Source: an uncultured Allobaculum sp.
Lineage (GTDB): Bacteria; Bacillota_I; Bacilli_A; Erysipelotrichales; Erysipelotrichaceae
DNA: 9,542 nucleotides
Direction: 5' to 3'
Assembly (NCBI GenBank): GCA_910579655.1
Contig: CAJTVE010000088.1
Location: 1 to 9,542 of the forward strand
Numbering within the stretch: the first letter of the stretch is position 1; each line of letters opens with the position of its first letter. Of the stretch, positions 4,749 to 9,542 are shown in pieces. The position numbers were made by a program, and so were the translations under genes. The notes beneath the pieces were generated by a model. The model was not told the origin of the DNA. It ran no database searches and saw only the letters and a program-made list of their open reading frames with translations.

Positions 4749-5783
4749 TTAGTATCTTCTGTTTGGATCGTTATTTGGATTATAGGCTCCAGGCTGATTT
4801 CCGTTGAATCCATTCTGACTTCCCTGCTGGTAATTGCTGCAGCCAGGCTGATACTGCTGGTTGTTCTGGGTCTGGTATCCATTTCCGTATCCGCCATTGT
4901 TATTCATCTGCTGATTTACCTGGCTCTGGCCATATCCAGCCTGCTGGTTTTGCTGGCCGTACTGCATATACGGATTTGGCTGCTGGTTCTGAAAGCCGTT
5001 TTTGTATCCATTATTCTGGATGGGTTGATTCATCTGGCCACTGCTGTAACCGTTGCTGCGAAAATCTTCTTCCATATTATTATCCAAAGCCGTAACAATG
5101 GTTGGTTGCTCGGTATATGGGCTTGCAGAACGGGTGATGCCAAGTGCTTCAAGCTGGCTTTCTGTCCGGTTGTTGCTTGCATTACAGTAGAATCTTGGCG
5201 GATTGTCGTGCAGAATCACTTCCTGAATAGAACCGGAGTTGTTTCCATTTGAACCATAGACTTTGAGAATCACAGTAACTCTTGATCCTTTTGCTGGTTC
5301 ATATCCTTCTTGCATTTCCAGATCGGCCAGGTTGGCCTGCCCCTGGCTGTAGTCAGCAAGATTGACGGAGAGTCTTGGAAATCTTCTTCGACTGTAGTTG
5401 TTGGCAGAAAGTGTTTTGAAGTTCATCATTTTCTTTCCGGATGTCTTGGAAATGTAGCTGACCGAATCAATGTATTCGGGTACAAGGGGTGTCTTGCAAA
5501 GGCATGACACTTTCGGATCAGAAACAGTAAGACTGATAAACGGTTTTGTCTGGGGATATCTGGATTTGGAGCGTCTGTTGTAGACATCCAGCTCTTCCCC
5601 TTCATAAAATCTTGTTATATGGCTGAATTCAACAATACCGTCAATGAGCAGCAGGTCTTCGGGCCGGAAGTTATTGAGCGTAATCCGGTTTGTCCTGGAT
5701 CCGCCGCCATAATTGTTATTTATGTAGTTTGTATTGTTCATACCTTTATTATAGCTGTTTGGCGCATTTACGCTATTTTGCAT
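4749..5783 (-). CDS. 344-aa protein with Q/N/G/Y-rich low-complexity tail
   Basis: The ATG at 5783 is preferred over an upstream TTG (5855) because AAGGA (5791-5795) sits seven bases before it. Residues 1-30 are Asn-rich. Residues 34-215 look folded and beta-rich, with LLLIDGIVEFSHITRFY near 45-60, PFISLTVSDPKV at 81-92 and GSRVTVILKVYG at 166-177 followed by IQEVILHDNPPRFYC. Residues 240-344 are a disordered tail of Gln, Asn, Gly, Tyr and Pro ending NNDPNRRY. The plan (beta-rich N-terminal domain, then a Gln/Gly-rich linker) resembles single-stranded-DNA-binding proteins of mobile elements, but the acidic SSB tip DDDIPF is absent, so that is only a suggestion. There is no signal peptide or membrane segment. 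Intact SD, long ORF and terminator indicate a working monocistronic gene. Confidence 0.85.
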   Translation of the reverse strand: MQNSVNAPNSYNKGMNNTNYINNNYGGGSRTNRITLNNFRPEDLLLIDGIVEFSHITRFYEGEELDVYNRRSKSRYPQTKPFISLTVSDPKVSCLCKTPLVPEYIDSVSYISKTSGKKMMNFKTLSANNYSRRRFPRLSVNLADYSQGQANLADLEMQEGYEPAKGSRVTVILKVYGSNGNNSGSIQEVILHDNPPRFYCNASNNRTESQLEALGITRSASPYTEQPTIVTALDNNMEEDFRSNGYSSGQMNQPIQNNGYKNGFQNQQPNPYMQYGQQNQQAGYGQSQVNQQMNNNGGYGNGYQTQNNQQYQPGCSNYQQGSQNGFNGNQPGAYNPNNDPNRRY

Positions 5784-5827
5784 GGATAGATCCTTGCCTC
5801 TGTTTCTGGTACTGTCTTTGATATTTG

Positions 5828-5841
5828 GACCATATATGGTC
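5828..5841. promoter_or_regulatory. 14-bp perfect palindrome upstream of the Q/N-rich gene
   Basis: GACCATATATGGTC is a perfect 14-bp palindrome, 45 bp upstream of the ATG at 5783 and therefore in its leader or promoter region. It is a plausible operator for a dimeric repressor. I could not find a convincing promoter for this gene. Confidence 0.4.
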
Positions 5842-5855
5842 TTTGGGTGCAGCAA

Positions 5856-6298
5856 TTGAATTTGTCAGCATCACTGATTGTAAAAATATCCCTATGTTTG
5901 AATTGGAATCCCCTTATGAAACGGTGAATACCATTCATTGTGTTTAGAATGGACTCAGACGTTAAACCGCGCCGTTTTGTATCTTGTCATGTGGCTTTTT
6001 CTTGCAAAGCGGATTTCCCTTCTGGCGCAGAGCAGCCTGGCCATCTCAGAGCTGCATTGGACATCCGAACAGGCTTTTAAAGCAGGACCACAAGGTCTGG
6101 AATTGGAACGACGTCTTATAGAGTGTTTTTCGCCCCTCCAAGGCTTGCTATGGGGTCAATTCCGGATTTTTTGATTATGGATGTCTACAATGAAGTCTGG
6201 GCAAGATGGACAAGAAGATAACTTAGAACACCGAATCGAATCCGTTTTTGCCGGTAAATCCGGATAACTATGAGGTAACTTATGAAAGATGCTTGAGT
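5856..6298. other. Decayed intergenic stretch
   Basis: No intact gene. Short plus-strand fragments look protein-like but are broken by stops: IPMFELESPYETVNTIHCV before TAG near 5946, GSIPDFLIMDVYNEVWARW before TAA near 6221, and NPDNYEVTYERCLSLTS ending at TGA near 6343. A 78-codon frame (5938-6174) has no ribosome binding site and I regard it as chance. The stretch probably holds one or more lost genes on the plus strand. Confidence 0.5.
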
Positions 6299-6326
6299 TT
6301 GACCAGTACAAACCAGAGGATATATC
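6299..6326 (+). promoter_or_regulatory. Candidate promoter of the P-loop ATPase gene
   Basis: TTGACC (6299-6304) and TATATC (6321-6326) are separated by 16 bp. The leader would be about 46 nt and includes the GAGGA Shine-Dalgarno at 6368-6372. Good -35, moderate -10. Confidence 0.45.
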
Positions 6327-6378
6327 AAATAGACAAGTATTGAATTCGGAATATGGAATAAAGAAATGAGGAATTGCA

Positions 6379-7017
6379 ATGAGAACTTTAACTGTTCTGC
6401 TTCTGACCGGCGGTCCTGGCGGCGGAAAAACTGAATCGGCAGCCTGGTTGAAAAAGAAATTGGAAGAAGAAGGATTTGGCGTTGTGGTTGTTCCGGAAGC
6501 CGCAACTGAACTGCTTCTTGCCGGACTGGACTGGCGAAATTCGATGGAAAATTTTGATTTCCAGAAAGCCCAGCTCGAACTCGGACTGTTCCGGGAAGAG
6601 CTGTATAAGCAGTATGGATCAAAACTCTACAATCCGAATGTAATCATGCTCTGCGATCGGGGTGTTCTGGACGGCAGCGGTTTTATTGAGCCGGAGCTGT
6701 TTGACAAAATACTTCAGGAAAAAGGACTGGACAGAAATAAACTGCTCAAGCGCTACGATGCCATTTTTCATCTTGAAACAGCCGGCCGTAACAATGATAA
6801 CTTCTACACACTTAAAAACAATAAAGCCCGTATTGAAACTGCCAGTGAAGCGGCAATGGAAGATGAAATTCTGGTCCAGACTTATAAAGACCATCCCTGC
6901 CACGTCATTATTCATTCGCAAAAAGATGTTGAAGCCAAGTTTTCCAATCTGCTCTGTGAGGTGAACAGATTCCTTGCGCAAAAAGGGATTCGAGCTGAGC
7001 AGCGGTCGCAAGTTTAA
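6379..7017 (+). CDS. P-loop ATPase/kinase-like protein (AAA_28, NadR-like)
   Basis: 212 aa from ATG 6379, with GAGGA six bases upstream. The Walker A motif GGPGGGKT is at 11-18 right after a beta strand, followed by VVPEAATELL (37-46), a pattern typical of the AAA_28 family (NadR kinase-like). A second strand ends in MLCDRGVLDGS (90-100), whose Asp-Arg-Gly plays the Walker B/substrate role. Next is AIFHLETAGRN (128-138) and FYTL.NN.AR.E.A.EA (142-159), the lid region with the Arg expected to contact phosphates. DHPCHVII (171-178) and a C-terminal helix complete the fold. All expected motifs are present, so it should be active; it is cytosolic. Members are known or suspected small-molecule kinases or NTPases; the substrate cannot be read from the sequence. 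It seems monocistronic and convergent with the small ORF at 7034-7183. Confidence 0.88.
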   Translation: MRTLTVLLLTGGPGGGKTESAAWLKKKLEEEGFGVVVVPEAATELLLAGLDWRNSMENFDFQKAQLELGLFREELYKQYGSKLYNPNVIMLCDRGVLDGSGFIEPELFDKILQEKGLDRNKLLKRYDAIFHLETAGRNNDNFYTLKNNKARIETASEAAMEDEILVQTYKDHPCHVIIHSQKDVEAKFSNLLCEVNRFLAQKGIRAEQRSQV

Positions 7018-7033
7018 TCAGCGTATCAGAAAA

Positions 7034-7183
7034 TTACTTTTCCTTTTCATGTACCAAAATGGCTCTCTCCAGGAGCTGTATGACCAGTCTTTGAAACGCA
7101 GACCCCTTTTGCAGCACTTCCCTTTCTGGCTCATACATTCCTTCTAGAGAAGAGAGCAGATCCCGGCAGTAGTTTTGCAGCAT
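7034..7183 (-). CDS. 49-aa small ORF, possible regulator fragment
   Basis: ATG 7183 has a Shine-Dalgarno (GAGGAAG, about four bases upstream) and reads 49 residues to TAA 7034-7036: MLQNYCRDLLSSLEGMYEPE, then a Leu-rich helix FQRLVIQLLERAI and a Lys/Glu-rich end. It looks like two amphipathic helices. It follows the broken frame at 7196-7369 by 12 bases on the same strand; together they could be helix-turn-helix plus early ligand-domain helices of a decayed TetR-type regulator. It may equally be a free-standing small protein. It converges with the ATPase gene, 16 bp from its stop. Confidence 0.4.
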   Translation of the reverse strand: MLQNYCRDLLSSLEGMYEPEREVLQKGSAFQRLVIQLLERAILVHEKEK

Positions 7184-7195
7184 ATTCTTCCTCTT

Positions 7196-7369
7196 TTAGA
7201 GATCTTTTTGTTCCATCCCAAAAAAGATGGTAAGATTTGTCTGCATTCTGCTGGCCAGATCGGAAATAGATCCTGTCGTTACGGCTTTGGAATTCTATTG
7301 TCTATTTCGCATCAGGAACAACCCGGTGCACAGTTTTGCTCTTTGTTTTCGGGGGACATGGTTAATCAT
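7196..7369 (-). pseudogene. Broken ORF with in-frame stop, possibly regulator N-terminus
   Basis: From ATG 7369 the frame reads MINHVPRKQRAKLC..., hits TAG at 7295-7297 (codon 25), and continues to TAA 7196. The second half includes KAVTTGSISDLASRMQTNLT followed by IFFGMEQKDL. This loosely resembles the TetR helix-turn-helix pattern (..IT...IA..A..N..TFY.HF..K..L). No Shine-Dalgarno is evident. A sequence nearly identical to the leader of the 347-aa gene lies just upstream (7374-7396), which argues that this was once a real gene under shared control. Weak family evidence. Confidence 0.3.
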
Positions 7370-7373
7370 TTTA

Positions 7374-7396
7374 CGACCTAATATAGGTTACATACA
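7374..7396 (+). repeat. Left arm of 23-bp inverted repeat
   Basis: CGACCTAATATA... at 7374-7396 is the reverse complement of 7737-7759 with one mismatch in 23 (G at 7386). Both arms lie just upstream of divergent start codons (7369 on minus, 7777 on plus) in the same relative orientation. A shared operator/promoter element or the ends of a small mobile element are the options; no target-site duplication is seen outside the arms. Confidence 0.75.
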
Positions 7397-7486
7397 CCAC
7401 CCCCTGCACCCATTCATCTTCTTATTTTCACACTTTCTCGGCTTATATTTGTATCCGTAAGTGTATCATCAATTGTTCTAAATTCA

Positions 7487-7630
7487 ATGTTTCATTATTT
7501 GTTCCACTATTTATTTCATCTTTTTTTGTTTCAATTGGCTACAACATTGTTTCAACAATTGATCCTGATTTTGTTTCCAAATTGGTTTCAACTGTTGTTT
7601 CATTTTTTGTTTCTCTTTTGGTGCCACCCT
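7487..7630 (+). repeat. 12-bp-phased array, consensus TTGTTTCAANNT
   Basis: Cutting the sequence every 12 bases from 7487 gives twelve units, nearly all starting with a form of TTGTTTC: exact in units 6, 8, 10 and 11 (7547, 7571, 7595, 7607), one mismatch in units 1, 2, 3 and 9, two in unit 7, and degenerate in units 4, 5 and 12. Unit 4 contains an exact copy shifted by 3 bp (7526). Short phased direct repeats in an AT-rich non-coding stretch upstream of a gene are the pattern of plasmid centromeres (ParR or TubR sites, 10-12 bp units) or of replication iterons. The reverse strand would encode a four-residue ETxx repeat, but that frame has a TAG and no start. Confidence 0.7.
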
Positions 7631-7676
7631 GTTTGCGACATGTTTTATTCCATATTTAAGTTGCACATTTGATCGA

Positions 7677-7696
7677 ATTGTTCCCTATTGTTCCCT
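7677..7696 (+). repeat. Tandem 10-bp repeat
   Basis: ATTGTTCCCT is present twice in tandem (7677-7686 and 7687-7696), 80 bp upstream of the start of the 347-aa gene. It is related to the unit TTGTTCC of the 12-bp array at 7499, and could be a binding site for the same protein or part of the gene's promoter. Confidence 0.55.
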
Positions 7697-7736
7697 ATTT
7701 TTAAAGGAAAGGTGTTAAAATATGGAAAAGAAAGGC

Positions 7737-7759
7737 TGTATGTAACTTATATTAGGTCG
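7737..7759 (-). repeat. Right arm of 23-bp inverted repeat
   Basis: Partner of 7374-7396 (22 of 23 positions match as inverted repeat). It lies 17 bp before the ATG of the 347-aa gene and ends close to the Shine-Dalgarno at 7765-7770, so a protein bound here would block transcription or translation of that gene. An internal TATATT could serve as a -10, but no matching -35 was found. Confidence 0.75.
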
Positions 7760-7776
7760 AATAATGGAGGCATACT

Positions 7777-8820
7777 ATGGATGAAAAAAGACCTGCTTCA
7801 CAACCTGCAAAAGCAAAAACACCAGCAAAGTCCCCCCAGAAGGGGCGCAGACTTCGCTATTCAAAGGCGATGGTCAGCGATCTGGACTGGAACGATCTGA
7901 AAGGCGTGGCTGATCGCTACAGTATGAGCACCCGTGATGGCTGCCAGATGTTCAAGGTTCACATTGAAACCTGGATGAAATATTTCCACGATGTGATCCC
8001 CAATATTGCCATGCCCTCCTACACCAGAAAGACAGACAAGAAAGGCTTCATCATTGAAGGCGGGCGCGACTACGGAAGGCAGGCCGGATTTGCGGACGGG
8101 GTCTACCACTATGATGCAAAAGGCTTTGATGACTGGTTTGCAGAAAACACAAAGTTTCATCAAAGATCCAAGTCCATTGTCATGGATTGCTTTGTGAAAG
8201 ATCCTGATGCCTGGGCGAAGAGGACTGTCGAACTCTGGAGCGAGCAGCCCCATCCAGATGCATATCTGGCTGCCCAGGATGAGACCGGATTTCGACGCTA
8301 TCGAAAAGCACTCCAGGCCTGGCACAAAAAATGTGCGGCTGCTCTGGTAGAGGCGCTGGATCCTGCTTTTGTCTGGATCTGGGAAAACCGGATCGGGCCT
8401 GCTGGACGGGATCCGGAAAAATGCCCCTGGATTGAGCTGGAGGCCGACCAGAAGCTAAAGGACTATGCGGTAGACTGCCTGCATAAGCGAATGCTGACCT
8501 CTCCAAACATTATGCGAAATTATGGCGACCAGCAGGAGACCTACTTTCGCCAGCTCCACAATACTGGAGCGATACGGCTTTCCATTTTTGAAAACGAATA
8601 CCATCACAGCCTCGATGCCGAGGGAAATGAAAAGCCTGTGCTGGTTCGCTACCTGCCTGATCCAGATCCATTTTTGAAGGATCCTCTTCCCTTTGTATCC
8701 AGATTCAGAGTGGTGCTGAATTATCCGGACTATCAAAGACTGAAAAAACAGGTCGAAAGTGGAAGAAAAAACCAAGCACAACTGCCGCCGCTGCTGGAAA
8801 GGACCTGCCTGTTCAAGTAA
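7777..8820 (+). CDS. 347-aa unrecognised protein downstream of repeat array
   Basis: ATG 7777 with GGAGG (7766-7770) six bases upstream. I do not recognise the family. Residues 1-30 are a basic, Pro/Ala/Lys-rich tail (KAKTPAKSPQKGRRLRYSK), as in DNA-binding proteins. Residues 36-75 (DWNDLKGVADRYSMSTRDGC, then FKVHIETWMKYFHDVIP) look like a compact helical unit that could be a helix-turn-helix. The middle (110-240) is rich in Trp, Asp and Lys, e.g. FDDWF, WSEQPHPDAY, WIWENRIGP, PWIELEAD. The C-terminus has beta-like RFRVVLNYPDYQ. There is no signal peptide or membrane segment. GC content is visibly higher than the AT-rich leader. Directly upstream lie the 12-bp array and the inverted repeat, so a role in binding those sites (partition, replication or autoregulation) is the leading guess. 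The ORF is intact. Confidence 0.85.
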   Translation: MDEKRPASQPAKAKTPAKSPQKGRRLRYSKAMVSDLDWNDLKGVADRYSMSTRDGCQMFKVHIETWMKYFHDVIPNIAMPSYTRKTDKKGFIIEGGRDYGRQAGFADGVYHYDAKGFDDWFAENTKFHQRSKSIVMDCFVKDPDAWAKRTVELWSEQPHPDAYLAAQDETGFRRYRKALQAWHKKCAAALVEALDPAFVWIWENRIGPAGRDPEKCPWIELEADQKLKDYAVDCLHKRMLTSPNIMRNYGDQQETYFRQLHNTGAIRLSIFENEYHHSLDAEGNEKPVLVRYLPDPDPFLKDPLPFVSRFRVVLNYPDYQRLKKQVESGRKNQAQLPPLLERTCLFK

Positions 8821-8856
8821 GCCGGCAATCCCTTGCAAAACATATTTTCAATACAA

Positions 8857-8893
8857 CATGGCCAGCCTTTTCAAACAATGGAGGCTGGTCATG
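8857..8893. terminator. 12-bp stem-loop between convergent genes
   Basis: Arms 8857-8868 (CATGGCCAGCCT) and 8882-8893 pair over 12 bp with one G-T wobble and a 13-base loop. It lies between the stop of the 347-aa gene (8820) and that of the DUF2812 gene (8953), where a bidirectional terminator is expected, but neither side has a T-run, so its efficiency is doubtful. Confidence 0.45.
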
Positions 8894-8952
8894 CTGTTAT
8901 GTACGGTTTCGAATTTGTCTTTTGCTCTTGCGAAACGGACTGGATTGAATTC

Positions 8953-9480
8953 TCATGACTGCCTTTCAATGGACATCAAAAGTCTTACATATTGAATCGT
9001 AAATAAAATGAAGATGGCCAGATAGATACAGAACATGACACAATAAAAAACAAACAAAGCTTTTGCAAGCAGATCATCATTATGGCCCAGCCAGAAAAGT
9101 TGAGGAAGAATGATCAGAAAGAAAACCGCCAGCAAAGGAACCATCCAGCCTTTAAAGATACGGTTGAGCATCTGAATCCTGGATTCATCATCACAGAAGA
9201 TCTCTTCATCGCGGCCATTCATCCTGGAAGCCGGCTTGCAAAAATAGCTGTAGCCAAACTTATCCTGCAAATACTCCCAGCCGCAGTCTTCAAACAACTG
9301 GCGGTACTCCTCGTTGTTGTAGGCGCCATTTGGATGGTAGTCGAGCTGGTAAATGATATCTTCTGGTTCGCTTCTGACGAAATAATATTGATTCAGGCCG
9401 GCAATCCGCAAAAATTTCCAGCCTTCATTTGCCATTTTGCGCAGCCATTTTTCTTCTTTTTTCCACCCCGAATAATTCAT
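8953..9480 (-). CDS. DUF2812 membrane protein
   Basis: The start is ATG 9480 (175 aa); a GTG four codons upstream (9492) is an equally possible start, and neither has a Shine-Dalgarno. The N-terminal domain has the DUF2812 signature: SGWKKEEKWLRKMANEGWKF at the start, then YYFVRSEPEDIIYQLDY, GWEYLQDKFGYSYFCKP and DDESRIQMLNRIF. Two hydrophobic segments, about residues 112-132 and 139-166, are transmembrane helices, giving a cytosolic domain anchored by a hairpin. In Firmicutes these genes usually follow a PadR-type repressor and overlap it; the missing SD and the position near the window end suggest that the regulator lies just outside. Exact function is unknown; the family is linked to PadR-controlled stress responses. 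Confidence 0.85.
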   Translation of the reverse strand: MNYSGWKKEEKWLRKMANEGWKFLRIAGLNQYYFVRSEPEDIIYQLDYHPNGAYNNEEYRQLFEDCGWEYLQDKFGYSYFCKPASRMNGRDEEIFCDDESRIQMLNRIFKGWMVPLLAVFFLIILPQLFWLGHNDDLLAKALFVFYCVMFCIYLAIFILFTIQYVRLLMSIERQS

Positions 9481-9542
9481 GGCTTTTTTCACAAAACCAT
9501 TTTTCGTGTTTTGTCTTCAAAATGCAAACAAATCTTTCTCGA

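Noticed and set aside
4950..5252. Plus-strand ORFs opposite the Q/N-rich gene
   Set aside because: Antisense of the low-complexity tail; no SD and biased composition explained by the other strand.
7487..7630. CRISPR array
   Set aside because: Units are 12 bp and contiguous with no spacers; no cas-like gene is nearby.
7487..7672. Phe/Leu-rich plus-strand ORF or minus-strand ETxx repeat protein across the 12-bp array
   Set aside because: Both follow from the 12-bp period (four codons per unit). The plus frame has no SD and the minus frame has a TAG and no start, so a non-coding repeat array is the better reading.
7374..7759. Miniature transposable element with 23-bp terminal repeats
   Set aside because: No target-site duplication is visible outside the arms and both arms sit at gene leaders; not excluded, but less likely than a shared operator.
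8455..8838. Minus-strand ORFs (also 7861-8325 and 8180-8506) opposite the 347-aa gene
   Set aside because: Overlapping antisense frames of a long intact gene with a good SD; shadows of its codon structure.

Overview
The window looks like a decayed accessory region of a low-GC Firmicute, probably a gut Erysipelotrichaceae- or Clostridia-like bacterium. The reasons are strong AGGAGG-type ribosome binding sites, a DUF2812 membrane protein, Firmicute-type IS families (IS4-, ISL3- and IS1634-like) and remnants of toxin-antitoxin (TA) loci. The taxonomic call is inference; no rRNA or housekeeping gene is present.

Left part (1-4600): a graveyard of mobile elements and TA loci. It runs: the 5' end of an IS4-like transposase cut by the window edge, with its own promoter and a shielding hairpin; the first of two diverged copies of a ~410-bp module (720-1131 and 2061-2478) holding a serine-recombinase-like fragment and a small ORF; an intact 61-aa antitoxin-like gene whose overlapping partner is lost where an ISL3 remnant abuts it; the second module copy; the 3' third of an IS1634-type transposase; and, joined to that transposase, the 5' two thirds of a ToxN/AbiQ-family type III toxin. 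Upstream of the toxin lie the expected type III parts in the expected order: promoter, short tandem-repeat antitoxin RNA, intrinsic terminator, Shine-Dalgarno, toxin. Further right is a RelBE-type pair with an N-truncated antitoxin frame and a toxin carrying a stop, a deletion and lost active-site residues.

Middle part (4700-7017): an intact minus-strand gene for a 344-aa protein with an ordered N-terminal half and a long Q/N/G/Y-rich tail, with its own SD and terminator. Then come ~500 bp of decayed sequence and an intact plus-strand P-loop ATPase/kinase-like gene (AAA_28/NadR-like).

Right part (7034-9542): a small 49-aa minus-strand ORF and a broken ORF upstream of it (possibly pieces of one regulator). 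Next is an AT-rich ~390-bp non-coding block bounded by a 23-bp inverted repeat and containing a 12-bp-phased array of TTGTTTC-type repeats. It resembles a plasmid centromere or iteron region. It leads into an intact 347-aa unrecognised protein. The window ends with a minus-strand DUF2812 protein that is probably the distal gene of an operon continuing outside the window.

The most interesting signals are the truncated type III TA locus that still has an apparently complete antitoxin RNA unit, and the 12-bp repeat array with shared operator-like inverted repeats upstream of the 347-aa gene.
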